DNA from: CBFGTJ01 sp965651815
GTDB taxonomy: Bacteria; Actinomycetota; Acidimicrobiia; Acidimicrobiales; Microtrichaceae
Assembly (NCBI GenBank): GCA_965651815.1
Contig: CBFGTJ010000005.1
Location: forward strand, 1 to 42,692
Direction: 5' to 3'
Length of the DNA: 42,692 bases
In this document: piece by piece, positions 1 to 7,638 of the stretch
How positions within the stretch are numbered: the stretch's first letter is position 1
Layout of the letters: the number at the start of each line of letters is the position of its first letter
Position numbers and translations under genes: made by a program
The notes under the pieces: model-generated
Databases searched by the model: none
What the model was told of the DNA's origin: nothing
What the model saw: only the letters and a program-made list of their open reading frames with translations

Positions 1-1
1 C

Positions 2-172
2 TTCGTCGACCAGACGAACCACGACATGCGCATCGGTTGGTACACCGACACCTACGAGCGCACCGACGCCGGGTGGCGCATCCGGACCCGCTCCATGACG
101 TTCCTGCGGCGCAGCGGCGCACGGGACGCCGGTCGCCCGCACGACCCGGGCCGTCCCGCGCCCCGCGGCTGA
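2..172 (+). CDS. SnoaL-like (NTF2-fold) protein, C-terminal end only
   Basis: Only the last 56 residues of an open frame are inside the window, ending with TGA at 170-172. The visible stretch reads WYTDTYERTDAGWRIRTRSM, which resembles the last beta strands of SnoaL_4/NTF2-like proteins (small cone-shaped proteins used as isomerases, hydratases or ligand binders), followed by an Arg/Pro-rich tail. The stop is 7 bp before the start of the acyl-CoA dehydrogenase at 180, so the two are probably co-transcribed. Assignment rests on a short fragment; the frame is supported by its protein-like composition and the tight spacing. A second SnoaL-like gene lies at 35460-36002. Confidence 0.6.
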   Translation, partial: FVDQTNHDMRIGWYTDTYERTDAGWRIRTRSMTFLRRSGARDAGRPHDPGRPAPRG

Positions 173-179
173 GCCGGCG

Positions 180-1322
180 ATGGACCTCGAGGAGTTCCGC
201 GGCGCGCTCGACTCGTGGCTGGACGCGCACGCGGACCAGCTGGCCCCGGAGGAGGGGGCGCACGCCTCGCTCGACGGCGACATGGCCCAGCTCTCCAAGG
301 TCAAGCGCCTCGCCTACGACGCGGGGTGGATGCGCTGGGGGTGGCCCGAGCGGGTCGGCGGCCTGGGTGGCTCGCCCCTCCTGCGTGGCTACCTCGGCGA
401 GGCGCTCACCACCCGGGGGCTGGTCGAACCGGGCATCTACTCGATGACCGAGGTGCTGGCGCCCACGATGATCGACCACGCCGACCCGGCCCTCGCCGCG
501 GAGATGGTGCCGCGGCTGCTGCGGGGCGACGAGACCTGGTGCCAGGGGTTCTCCGAGCCCGGCACCGGCTCGAACCTCGCGGCGCTGGGCTGCCGTGCGA
601 CCCGGGTGCGCTCGGGCGCGGGCGAGGTGTGGCGCGTCGACGGGCAGAAGGTGTGGACGAGCCTCGCCCAGTACGCCCAGCGCTGTGTGCTGCTGGTGCG
701 CACCGGCACGGTCGAGGAGGCCCACCGGGGCATCAGCGCGCTGTTCGTCGACATGGACTCCCCGGGCGTCACGGTGCGGCCGATCGGGACGATGCACGGC
801 CGGCCCGAGTTCTGCGAGGTGTTCTTCGACGAGGTCGAGGTCCCCGGCGAGCGGATGCTCGGCCGGCCCGGTGACGGCTGGGCGGTCGCCATGGACCTGC
901 TGCCCTACGAGCGCAGCACCGCGCTGTGGCACCGCGGCGCGTTCCTGCAGCGGCGCATGCACGACCTGCTCGCGGCGGCCGATGCCGACGCGCTCGGCGC
1001 GGAGGCGGTCGGCCGGGTGCTCGTCGACCTCTTCGCGCTGCGGGCCCGCTCCCGGGCCACGATGCGCCGCCTCGACGCGGGCGAACGGCTCGGACCGGAG
1101 ACCTCGGTCGACAAGATCCTCCTCGCCGGGTGCGAGCAGCAGGTGTTCGACCTCGCCGCGGACGCGCTCGGCGGACGGATCGCGCTCGGCGACGACGACG
1201 AGAGCGCGCGGTGGCGCGCGGACCACCTGTACTCCCGTGCGGCGACGATCTACGGGGGCAGCGCCGAGATCCAGCGCAACATCGTGGCGCGCCGCCTGCT
1301 CGACCTCGGGGCCGACACGTGA
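180..1322 (+). CDS. Acyl-CoA dehydrogenase, FAD-binding large subunit of a pair
   Basis: A 380-residue acyl-CoA dehydrogenase, expected to introduce an alpha,beta double bond into an acyl-CoA with FAD as cofactor. The middle-domain motif appears as FSEPGTGSNL (from about residue 124; the usual form is FSEPDAGSDL). The C-terminal flavin motif YGGSAEIQRN starts at about residue 358. Its stop overlaps the next start in GTGA, and that next gene is a shorter dehydrogenase-like protein. This large/small arrangement is typical of the alpha2beta2 dehydrogenases of steroid catabolism (FadE/ChsE type). The start ATG is 7 bp after the preceding stop with only a weak Shine-Dalgarno, so translation may be coupled. 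Family is secure; substrate and pairing are inferred. Confidence 0.88.
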   Translation: MDLEEFRGALDSWLDAHADQLAPEEGAHASLDGDMAQLSKVKRLAYDAGWMRWGWPERVGGLGGSPLLRGYLGEALTTRGLVEPGIYSMTEVLAPTMIDHADPALAAEMVPRLLRGDETWCQGFSEPGTGSNLAALGCRATRVRSGAGEVWRVDGQKVWTSLAQYAQRCVLLVRTGTVEEAHRGISALFVDMDSPGVTVRPIGTMHGRPEFCEVFFDEVEVPGERMLGRPGDGWAVAMDLLPYERSTALWHRGAFLQRRMHDLLAAADADALGAEAVGRVLVDLFALRARSRATMRRLDAGERLGPETSVDKILLAGCEQQVFDLAADALGGRIALGDDDESARWRADHLYSRAATIYGGSAEIQRNIVARRLLDLGADT

Positions 1323-2287
1323 GCGGGCCGCTCGACGCCGCGGACCTCGCCGACCTCGTCGCGGCCCTCGAACACGCCGGGTCGACCCGGACGGGACCGG
1401 CGCTCGACGCCGCGCTCGAGGAGATCGGCTGGTCCGACGCGCTGGCGGTCGCGCCCCGGACCGCGATCGGGCCCCTGTTCGAGGCGCAGGGCGCTGCCTG
1501 CCACACCTCCGGTGCGCTCGGCGTGCTCCTCTGCTCCCGGCTCGGTGTGGGCGAGCCGGCCGCCCCGGTGCTGCCCGCGTTCGGCACGGCCGCGCTCCCG
1601 GCCGTCCGCACCCGGGACGGGGTGCGCGTGGAGGGGCTCCTGCTGGGCTCCGTGGGAACCTCCGGCGTGGTCGTGGTCACCGAGGGCGAGCACGGCGCGG
1701 CGCGGTGGGCCACGGTGCCGGCCGACCGCCTCGCGCCGCGGGCCGTCGCGGGGCTCGACCCCGACCTGGGGCTGCATGCGCTCGACGCGTCGGTGCCGCT
1801 CGAGGAGGGGTGCTGGGCCGCGACCACCGGCTCGTGGGACCACGCGGTCGCGCTCGCGCGCCTCGCGCTCGGCCACGAGCTCGTCGGCACGATGGCCACC
1901 ATGCTCGAGCTGGCACGCACCCATGCACTGGAGCGGGTCCAGTTCGGCTGGCCGATCGCCCGGTTCCAGGCGGTGCGGCACCGCCTCGCCGAGGCGCTGG
2001 TCGCGATCGAGGCGGCCCGCGCGGCGCTGGACGGCGCGTGGTGCGACCCCTCCCCCACCCACGCGGCGATCGCCAAGGCCGCGTGCGGCCACAGCGCCGG
2101 CGTGGTGCGACGGCACTGCCAGCAGGTGCTCGCCGGCATCGGCTTCACCGACGAGCACGACCTGCACCGCTACGTGCGGCGCTCGCTCGTGCTCGACGGG
2201 CTGTTCGGGGGTGCGCGGTCGATCAGCGCGCAGCTCGGCGCGGAGGTGCTGGCGCGGGGTCGCCTGCCGCGGCCGCTGCCCCTCTGA
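1319..2287 (+). CDS. Acyl-CoA dehydrogenase, small subunit of a pair
   Basis: Reading from the GTG at 1319 that overlaps the previous stop gives 322 residues, shorter than a standard acyl-CoA dehydrogenase (about 380). The C-terminal half keeps family motifs: ERVQFGWPIARFQAVRHRLA and, from about residue 273, GIGFTDEHDLHRYVRR, which resembles the GIGxTWEHDLH segment of mycobacterial FadE29-like partners. The N-terminal and middle domains are reduced and no SEPxAGSDL motif is visible. I infer that it forms a heteromer with the 180-1322 product, one chain supplying most of the FAD site. Its last 65 bp overlap the end of the convergent TetR gene. Confidence 0.85.
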   Translation: MSGPLDAADLADLVAALEHAGSTRTGPALDAALEEIGWSDALAVAPRTAIGPLFEAQGAACHTSGALGVLLCSRLGVGEPAAPVLPAFGTAALPAVRTRDGVRVEGLLLGSVGTSGVVVVTEGEHGAARWATVPADRLAPRAVAGLDPDLGLHALDASVPLEEGCWAATTGSWDHAVALARLALGHELVGTMATMLELARTHALERVQFGWPIARFQAVRHRLAEALVAIEAARAALDGAWCDPSPTHAAIAKAACGHSAGVVRRHCQQVLAGIGFTDEHDLHRYVRRSLVLDGLFGGARSISAQLGAEVLARGRLPRPLPL

Positions 2288-2879
2288 CCTCGCCGCGCTC
2301 GACGCGCTCGAGCAGGTCCCGCACGTAGTCCGACGCCTCGTCGTGGCCGGTGGTGAACCCGAAGGACCGCTCGATCGACATGATCTGCGCGAGGCCCGTC
2401 ATCGCGAGCAGCAGGACGTTGGGCGGGCACACCTCCTCGGGGATGCCCAGCGCCTCGAGCCGGGACGCGACCGCGTCGAACTGGAGTCGGCGGAAGCGCT
2501 CCGCATAGGCGGCGATCTCGGTCCGGATCGCCTTCCGGTGGTTCGCGAGCGCGGCGAACTCCAGGTTGAACCGCGCCCCGAACGGGTGCGAGGTCAGCTC
2601 CCACACCGAGGTGAGCGACGCGTCCTCCTCGAGCGCCTCCGCGATGCGCTGCAGGCTCTCCTCGGCGCGGCGTCGGAACACCTCGACGAAGAGCTCGTCC
2701 ATCGTGCGGAAGTAGTAGTGGACGAGCTGCGGGCTCACCTCCGCGCGCCGGCCCAGCTTGCGGGAGGTGACCGCGGCGTAGCCCTCCTCGAGCATCATCT
2801 GCTCCGCGACGTCGAGCAGGTGGCTCCGGGACTTGGAGTCGGTCGCGCCGATGCGGCGTCGGGTTGCCATGGGCAACAC
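2223..2879 (-). CDS. TetR-family transcriptional repressor
   Basis: About 218 residues. A typical TetR N-terminal helix-turn-helix lies at roughly residues 30-60 (GYAAVTSRKLGRRAEVSPQL, then VHYYF), followed by a variable ligand-binding domain and a low-complexity Ala/Pro/Arg tail. I give the GTG start at 2879, which has GGGGGTGG four bases upstream; an ATG at 2870 is the alternative and shortens the protein by three residues. The gene is divergent from the P450 at 2948 and its start region carries a perfect GGCAAC/GTTGCC inverted repeat, so it probably represses itself and perhaps the P450-SDR operon. The 3' end overlaps the dehydrogenase gene on the other strand. Confidence 0.88.
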   Translation of the reverse strand: MLPMATRRRIGATDSKSRSHLLDVAEQMMLEEGYAAVTSRKLGRRAEVSPQLVHYYFRTMDELFVEVFRRRAEESLQRIAEALEEDASLTSVWELTSHPFGARFNLEFAALANHRKAIRTEIAAYAERFRRLQFDAVASRLEALGIPEEVCPPNVLLLAMTGLAQIMSIERSFGFTTGHDEASDYVRDLLERVERGEVRGAAAAAGDPAPAPPRRAAR

Positions 2880-2885
2880 GTTGCC
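2863..2885. promoter_or_regulatory. Candidate TetR autoregulatory operator (three GTTGCC half-sites)
   Basis: GTTGCC (2863-2868), GGCAAC (2872-2877) and GTTGCC (2880-2885) alternate in orientation, giving two perfect 6-bp inverted repeats with 3-bp and 2-bp centres that share the middle arm. They span the TetR start codons. Autoregulation is inference from position and symmetry. Confidence 0.5.
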
Positions 2886-2900
2886 ACCCCCGGCGGCCGG

Positions 2901-2922
2901 GTGCTAAGCAGTCGCCCAGCAC
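2901..2922. promoter_or_regulatory. Degenerate copy of the GTGCT...AGCAC operator upstream of P450
   Basis: GTGCT (2901-2905) and AGCAC (2918-2922) are separated by 12 bp, the same arms and spacing as the perfect 22-bp repeat at 6522-6543. The inner GTGC/GCAC arms are not kept. It sits 25 bp before the P450 start. Two 5-bp arms alone would be weak; the matching context at 22257 upstream of the paralogous P450 makes it worth recording. Confidence 0.3.
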
Positions 2923-2947
2923 GTGTGCCGGCACGTCAGGGGGGTTC

Positions 2948-4237
2948 GTGACCGACTACGACCAGATCGACTTCTTCACCGACGCGTCGCTGATCGAGGA
3001 CCCGTACCCCTACTTCGAGCACCTGCGCGGCAAGTGCCCGATCGCCCCGACCGCGCACCACGGGGTGCTCGCGGTGACCGGCTGGGACGAGGCGACCGAG
3101 ATCTACCGCGACGTCGAGACCTTCTCGTCGTGCAACGCCGTCGTCGGGCCCTTCGCCGAGTTCCCCGTCCCGCTCGAGGGCGACGACATCAGCGACACGA
3201 TCGAGCGGTACCGCGACCAGCTCCCCATGAACGAGCACATGGTCACGATGGACCCGCCTATGCACACCCGCGAGCGGTCGCTGCTCATGCGCCTCCTCAC
3301 GCCGCGCCGGCTGAAGGAGAACGAGGACTTCATGTGGCGGCTCGCGGACCGCCAGCTCGACGAGTTCCTCGCCGAGGGCCGCCGCGAGTTCATCCGCGAC
3401 TACGCGCAGCCCTTCGCGATGCTGGCGGTCGCCGACGTGCTCGGCGTGCCGGAGGAGGACCACGGCGAGTTCCGCCGGTTCTTCGGCATGAGCCAGCCAC
3501 CCGGCATGGTGGACCGCTCCAAGGTGCGCGACGACCAGCCGCTCAACCAGCTCGACTCGCTCGACGACTGGTTCGCCGCCTACATCGAGGACCGCCGGGC
3601 GAACCCGCGCAAGGACGTGCTCACCGACCTCGCACTCGGCACCTACCCGGACGGGACCACCCCACCGGTGGTCAACGTCGTGCGCGCCGCCACGTTCCTC
3701 TTCGCCGCCGGGCAGGAGACGACGGCCAAGCTGATGGCGACCTGCGTCAAGCACCTGTGCGAGCACCCGGAGGTGCAGGACGAGCTGCGCCGCGAGCGCG
3801 AGCTCATCCCCGAGTTCATCGAGGAGGCGCTGCGCCTCGAGAGCCCGGTGAAGGCGGACTTCCGGCTCGCGCGCCGCACCACCACGGTCGGCGGGGTCGA
3901 GATCAAGGCGGGCACGCCGGTGATGCTGCTCAACGGTGCGGCCAACCGGGACCCGCGCCGGTTCGAGTGCCCCGAGGAGTTCCGCATCCGCCGGCAGAAC
4001 TCCCGGGAGCACATCGCGTTCGGCCGCGGGCACCACTCCTGCCCCGGCGGACCCCTCGCACGCGTCGAGGCCCGGGTGACCCTCGAGCGCCTCCTCGACC
4101 GGACCCGCGACCTGCGCCTCTCCGAGGAGCACCACGGCCCCGAGGGCGACCGCCGCTTCCGGTACGAGCCGACCTGGATCCTGCGCGGGCTCACCAAGCT
4201 GCACGTCGAGTTCACGCCGGTGCCGGCCGGGTCGTGA
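2948..4237 (+). CDS. Cytochrome P450
   Basis: From GTG 2948, preceded by a strong AGGGGGG ribosome site, this is a 429-residue soluble bacterial P450. The I-helix shows AAGQETT (253-259), with Glu257-Thr258 as the acid-alcohol oxygen-activation pair. The ExxR motif is in EEALRLESP, and the haem loop is FGRGHHSCPGG with Cys365 as the thiolate ligand. It should hydroxylate a hydrophobic substrate with electrons from a ferredoxin and reductase. It is clearly paralogous to the P450 at 22354 (both have FSSC...GPF..FPVPL near residues 57-75). Its stop overlaps the SDR start in GTGA, so hydroxylation followed by alcohol oxidation is a likely pair of steps. CYP family not assigned. Confidence 0.92.
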   Translation: MTDYDQIDFFTDASLIEDPYPYFEHLRGKCPIAPTAHHGVLAVTGWDEATEIYRDVETFSSCNAVVGPFAEFPVPLEGDDISDTIERYRDQLPMNEHMVTMDPPMHTRERSLLMRLLTPRRLKENEDFMWRLADRQLDEFLAEGRREFIRDYAQPFAMLAVADVLGVPEEDHGEFRRFFGMSQPPGMVDRSKVRDDQPLNQLDSLDDWFAAYIEDRRANPRKDVLTDLALGTYPDGTTPPVVNVVRAATFLFAAGQETTAKLMATCVKHLCEHPEVQDELRRERELIPEFIEEALRLESPVKADFRLARRTTTVGGVEIKAGTPVMLLNGAANRDPRRFECPEEFRIRRQNSREHIAFGRGHHSCPGGPLARVEARVTLERLLDRTRDLRLSEEHHGPEGDRRFRYEPTWILRGLTKLHVEFTPVPAGS

Positions 4238-4992
4238 GCGGCGGCGGGCAGCAGCGGGTCGCCGTCGTCACCGGCGGTGCGTCCGGCATCGGGCTGGGCG
4301 TGGCGCGGCGGCTGGCCGCCGACGGCCACGCGGTCGCGGTCCTCGACCGTGACGGCACCGCGGCGAAGGACGCCGCCACGTCGATCGGCGCGGCGGGGGG
4401 TCGTGCCATCGGGGTCGAGGTCGACGTGGCGGACCGGACGGCGGTCGAGGTCTCCTACGACGCGGTGCGGGCCGAGCTCGGACCGATCGGCATCGTCGTC
4501 ACCTGCGCCGGCATCGAGTCGTTCGACAAGGTCACCGACATCGCGCCCGAGGTGTGGGACCGGGTGCTCGCGGTGAACCTGACCGGCACCTTCACCTGCC
4601 TCCAGCTCGCCGTGCCCGACATGGTCGACGCCGGCTGGGGGCGCATGGTCACCATCTCGTCGTCGAGCGCGCAGTCGGGTGCGAAGCGCATGGCGCACTA
4701 CGTGGCGTCCAAGGGCGGGGTCATCAGCCTGACCAAGGCCTTCGCCCTGGAGCTCGCCAAGCACGGGATCACCGTGAACACGATCCCGCCGGCGCTGGTG
4801 GACACCCCGATGGCACGCCAGGCCGAGGTGGCCGGCGACGTGCCCGCCGTCGAGCAGCTCGCCGGGGCGATCCCACTGCGGCGGGCCGGCACGCCCGACG
4901 ACATCGCCGGGGCGTGCTCGTTCCTCTGCAGCGACGACGCCGCCTACGTCACCGGCCAGGTGATCGGCGTCAACGGCGGCCTGTACCTCTGA
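4234..4992 (+). CDS. Short-chain dehydrogenase/reductase
   Basis: A 252-residue classical SDR starting at GTG 4234 within the P450 stop (GTGA). The Rossmann motif TGGASGIG is at residues 13-20 and the catalytic YxxxK is Tyr156-Lys160, with ISSSS upstream for the catalytic Ser. It keeps the C-terminal VTGQVIGVNGG. It resembles the SDR at 23837 (shared NLTGTF and ITVNTIPP blocks), which likewise follows a P450. The probable role is NAD(P)-dependent oxidation of the alcohol made by the P450. Substrate unknown. Confidence 0.9.
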   Translation: MSGGGQQRVAVVTGGASGIGLGVARRLAADGHAVAVLDRDGTAAKDAATSIGAAGGRAIGVEVDVADRTAVEVSYDAVRAELGPIGIVVTCAGIESFDKVTDIAPEVWDRVLAVNLTGTFTCLQLAVPDMVDAGWGRMVTISSSSAQSGAKRMAHYVASKGGVISLTKAFALELAKHGITVNTIPPALVDTPMARQAEVAGDVPAVEQLAGAIPLRRAGTPDDIAGACSFLCSDDAAYVTGQVIGVNGGLYL

Positions 4993-5014
4993 CCCGGCCC
5001 CTTCAGCGCCGCCG

Positions 5015-5404
5015 TCAGACGAACGGCTCCAGATCGAACCGTCCCCAGGCCAGGAAGGCGAAGGTCCCGAGGAACACGAGGTCGCCCACGAGCGACGTCA
5101 GCTCGCCACGCCGGAGGCGGGTCGTCCCCGCTCCGGCCATGAAGAGCGCCAGACCGCACGCCGCCAGCGGCACGAGGACGGGCGCGACGTCGCCGACGGC
5201 GGGTAGGAGCAACCCGAGCCCGCCGAGGAGCTTGAGGGCGCCGATCGCCTTCACCTGGCCGGCGGAGAAGTCGTCGACCCACTGCTGGGAGTGGTGCAGG
5301 GACCGGTAGCGGTCCTTGGGCAGGACGAGCAGCGTGGTGCCCGCGATCGCGAAGGCGGACCCCAGGAACCCTGCGAGGATCCAGAGCACGGTGTTCAACG
5401 TCAT
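5015..5404 (-). CDS. DoxX-like integral membrane protein
   Basis: A 129-residue protein from ATG 5404 with GAGGAG about 8 bases upstream. Four hydrophobic segments are visible, at roughly residues 5-27, 53-70, 76-97 and 105-123, the pattern of DoxX/DUF4267-like small membrane proteins. It is transcribed divergently from an ECF41-type sigma factor, and such sigma factors are typically next to the gene they control, often a DoxX-like, carboxymuconolactone decarboxylase-like or oxidoreductase gene. A CCTCACG-N16-CGTC promoter reads toward it. Biochemical role unknown; membrane location is secure from hydrophobicity. Confidence 0.8.
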   Translation of the reverse strand: MTLNTVLWILAGFLGSAFAIAGTTLLVLPKDRYRSLHHSQQWVDDFSAGQVKAIGALKLLGGLGLLLPAVGDVAPVLVPLAACGLALFMAGAGTTRLRRGELTSLVGDLVFLGTFAFLAWGRFDLEPFV

Positions 5405-5445
5405 GAGGCGGTCTCCTCTCGAAGCGAAGGATCGGTCACCTCTCC

Positions 5446-5472
5446 GACGAGGCAGGACGACCGGACGTGAGG
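5446..5472 (-). promoter_or_regulatory. Predicted ECF41-type promoter for the DoxX-like gene
   Basis: On the minus strand CCTCACG (complement of 5466-5472) is followed after exactly 16 nt by CGTC (complement of 5446-5449), 41 nt before the ATG. As I recall it, the ECF41 consensus is TGTCACA-N16-CGTC; the TCAC core, spacing and -10 agree. The same pattern occurs in mirror image toward the sigma gene. Confidence 0.6.
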
Positions 5473-5492
5473 TCGGGGTCGACCTCACGTCC
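5463..5492. repeat. 13-bp perfect inverted repeat between divergent promoters
   Basis: GGACGTGAGGTCG (5463-5475) and CGACCTCACGTCC (5480-5492) form perfect arms around a GGGT centre. Each arm contains one of the two predicted -35 elements, so the symmetry is largely explained by back-to-back promoters, though the arms extend beyond the -35 boxes. Confidence 0.8.
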
Positions 5493-5509
5493 CGGGCTCC
5501 CCGCTCGTC
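5483..5509 (+). promoter_or_regulatory. Predicted ECF41-type promoter for the sigma factor gene
   Basis: CCTCACG (5483-5489), 16 nt, CGTC (5506-5509), then 36 nt to the ATG at 5546. It is identical in -35, spacing and -10 to the promoter reading the other way, as expected if one sigma factor drives both genes and its own expression. Confidence 0.6.
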
Positions 5510-5545
5510 GAACCACCAGCGGCCGAGGACACGGAGGTGGCCGAC

Positions 5546-6478
5546 ATGCGAGACGGACCCGACGATCCCGAGGACCACGGTGCGGTGGTCCGCGAGCGAC
5601 GCCACCTGCTCGACGTCGCCTACCGGCTGCTCGGGTCCCTGAGCGAGGCGGAGGACGCCGTCCAGGAGACGTACTTCCGTTGGTACGCGCTCTCCCCCGA
5701 GCAGCAGCGCGCGATCGACAACCCCGCGGCGTGGCTGACCACCGTCGCGAGCCGCGTCTGCCTCGACCAGCTCAAGTCGGCACGGGTGCGCCGCGAGCGC
5801 TACGTCGGCGAATGGATCCCCGAGCCCCTGCCGCCGGTCGGCACCGGCACCGCCCACCCCGCCCCGGACGGCGTGGACCCGGCGGACCGGGTCACCCTCG
5901 ACGAGTCGGTGAACATGGCGATGCTCGTGGTGCTGGAGTCGATGACGCCCGCGGAGCGGGTCGCCTTCATCCTGCACGACGTGTTCCGCTACCCGTTCGA
6001 CCGGATCGGCGAGGTCGTCGGGCGGTCCCCCGAGGCGTGCCGACAGCTGGCGTCCTCGGCCCGCCGGCGCATCGACGGGTCCGCGGTCCTCGACGCACCC
6101 CGGGCCGAGCAGGCTCGACTCGTGGCCGCGTTCCAGCGTGCCTTCGAGGCACAGGACGTCCGGGCGCTCGTCGAGCTGCTCGACCCCGAGGCCACCGTCG
6201 TGGCCGACGGTGGCGGCATCGCCGGCGCGGCCCGGCGCCCCATCACCGGTGGGCCCCGGTTGGCCCGCTACTTGGCGACGTTGGCCGGCAAGGGCCGCGA
6301 GCTCGGGCTGCAGCTGCAGCAGACCACCGTCAACGGTCGCCCGGGTCTCGCCGGCCGACTCGACGGCGTGACGGTGGTCGTCCTGGCCTTCGGGGTCGAG
6401 GGCGATCGCATCCGCAACCTCTGGGCGATCGCCAACCCCGAGAAGCTCGAACCCTGGAACGCCACCCCGGCGCCCTGA
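5546..6478 (+). CDS. ECF41-type RNA polymerase sigma factor with C-terminal SnoaL-like domain
   Basis: A 310-residue sigma factor of the SigJ/ECF41 type. Sigma-2 lies at about 15-85, sigma-4 at about 125-180, and an NTF2/SnoaL-like extension at about 190-305. Features expected of ECF41 are present: WIPEP in the linker (90-94; family WLPEP), DGGG at 221-224, and NPEKL near the C terminus (297-301; family NPDKL). In this family the extension, rather than an anti-sigma factor, modulates activity; no anti-sigma gene is adjacent here. I prefer ATG 5546 (GGAGG eight bases upstream) over GTG 5537. The only divergent neighbour is the DoxX-like gene, the likely target. Confidence 0.9.
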   Translation: MRDGPDDPEDHGAVVRERRHLLDVAYRLLGSLSEAEDAVQETYFRWYALSPEQQRAIDNPAAWLTTVASRVCLDQLKSARVRRERYVGEWIPEPLPPVGTGTAHPAPDGVDPADRVTLDESVNMAMLVVLESMTPAERVAFILHDVFRYPFDRIGEVVGRSPEACRQLASSARRRIDGSAVLDAPRAEQARLVAAFQRAFEAQDVRALVELLDPEATVVADGGGIAGAARRPITGGPRLARYLATLAGKGRELGLQLQQTTVNGRPGLAGRLDGVTVVVLAFGVEGDRIRNLWAIANPEKLEPWNATPAP

Positions 6479-6507
6479 GGTCCGAGCGAAGGTGCTCGGC
6501 CGGCCGG

Positions 6508-6543
6508 TAGGGTTCGAGACCGTGCTGTGCGGGTGCACAGCAC
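6508..6543 (+). promoter_or_regulatory. Promoter -10 with perfect 22-bp inverted-repeat operator
   Basis: A TAGGGT -10-like hexamer at 6508-6513 is followed by GTGCTGTGC (6522-6530), GGGT, GCACAGCAC (6535-6543). The 9-bp arms are perfect and lie at the expected transcription start, a classic repressor position. A close relative is at 22257-22278. Confidence 0.6.
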
Positions 6544-6567
6544 CGGGGGACGAGCCGGGGGTGGCAC

Positions 6568-7638
6568 ATGGGTGGAGCGGACGTGGCGGCACGCCCGTAC
6601 CGGGTGGTGCAGTGGACGACGGGCAACGTCGGCACGCAGTCGGTCCGGTCGATCGCCGACAACCCGAACTACGAGCTGGTCGGCTGCTACGCGTGGTCGC
6701 CGGAGAAGGTCGGCGTGGACGTCGGTGAGCTGGCCGGGATCGCGCCCCTCGGCGTCACGGCGACCGACGACGTCGACGCGCTGCTCGCACTCGACCCGGA
6801 CTGCGTCGTGTACAACCCCATGTGGCCCTCGACCGACGAGCTGGAGCGCATCCTGCGCGCCGGGGTGAACGTGGTCAGCACCGCGGCGTTCATCAACGGC
6901 AACCGGCTCGGCGCGGAGCGCGACCGGCTCGTCGCCGCGTGCGAGGCCGGCGGCTCCTCCCTGTTCGGCACCGGGGTGAGCCCGGGCTTCGCGGAGCTCG
7001 TCGCGGTGACCGTCGCCGGCATCTGCAACCGGATCGACAAGGTCGTCGTCGCGGAGACCGCGGACACCACCTTCTACGACTCCCCCGACACCGAGCGCCC
7101 CGCCGGCTTCGGTCGGCCGATCGACGACCCCGAGCTGCCGGCGATGGCCCGCCAGGGCACGGCGGTGTTCGGCGAGGCCGTCGCGATGGTCGCCGACGTG
7201 CTCGGCATCCAGCTCGACGACATCGTCTGCGAGGCCGAGTTCGCCCGGACCACCAAGGACCTCGAGATGGCCTCCTGGACCATCCCCGCCGGCTGCGTCG
7301 CCGGGGTCGCGGCGAGCTGGCAGGGGCGCGTCGGCGACCGCACGGTGGTGGAGCTCAGCGTGCGCTGGAAGAAGGGGTCGACGCTGGATCCGGACTGGCA
7401 GATCGAGCGCGACGGGTGGGTCATCCGCGTCGAGGGGTTGCCCACGGTCACCGCGGCGCTCGACTTCCTGCCCCCGCCGGACTTCCAGGGCGAGACGCTC
7501 GAGGACTTCATGCAGATCGGCCACATCATCACCGCCGTGCCCGCCCTCAACGCGATCCCGGCGGTCGTGGCGGCCCCGCCCGGCATCGTCACCTACGCCG
7601 ACCTCGACGGTGCGCACCCGCGCGGGTGGGTCCGCTGA
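6568..7638 (+). CDS. DapB-like NAD(P)-dependent oxidoreductase (amine dehydrogenase-like family)
   Basis: 356 residues. The N terminus RVVQWTTGNVGTQSVRSI is a Rossmann dinucleotide-binding start, as in proteins annotated dihydrodipicolinate reductase-like in actinobacteria and related to 2,4-diaminopentanoate dehydrogenase. Length is well above true DapB (about 245-270) and the context is catabolic, so lysine biosynthesis is unlikely. Other blocks are VVSTAAFINGNRL and GTGVSPGFAEL. GGGGG precedes the ATG. Its stop overlaps the next ATG in TGATG, coupling it to an acyl-CoA dehydrogenase. The upstream 22-bp inverted repeat suggests control by a dedicated repressor. Substrate unknown. Confidence 0.8.
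   Translation: MGGADVAARPYRVVQWTTGNVGTQSVRSIADNPNYELVGCYAWSPEKVGVDVGELAGIAPLGVTATDDVDALLALDPDCVVYNPMWPSTDELERILRAGVNVVSTAAFINGNRLGAERDRLVAACEAGGSSLFGTGVSPGFAELVAVTVAGICNRIDKVVVAETADTTFYDSPDTERPAGFGRPIDDPELPAMARQGTAVFGEAVAMVADVLGIQLDDIVCEAEFARTTKDLEMASWTIPAGCVAGVAASWQGRVGDRTVVELSVRWKKGSTLDPDWQIERDGWVIRVEGLPTVTAALDFLPPPDFQGETLEDFMQIGHIITAVPALNAIPAVVAAPPGIVTYADLDGAHPRGWVR

Noticed and set aside
215..2951. Long open frames on both strands overlapping the acyl-CoA dehydrogenase genes
   Set aside because: They are low-complexity Arg/Ala/Gly/Pro translations caused by high GC. The frames retained have recognisable domains and coherent start/stop overlaps. The same reasoning removes comparable frames throughout the window.
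6568..7638. Reading the DapB-like gene as lysine biosynthesis
   Set aside because: It is about 90 residues longer than true DapB, is coupled to an acyl-CoA dehydrogenase, and no other lysine genes are near.
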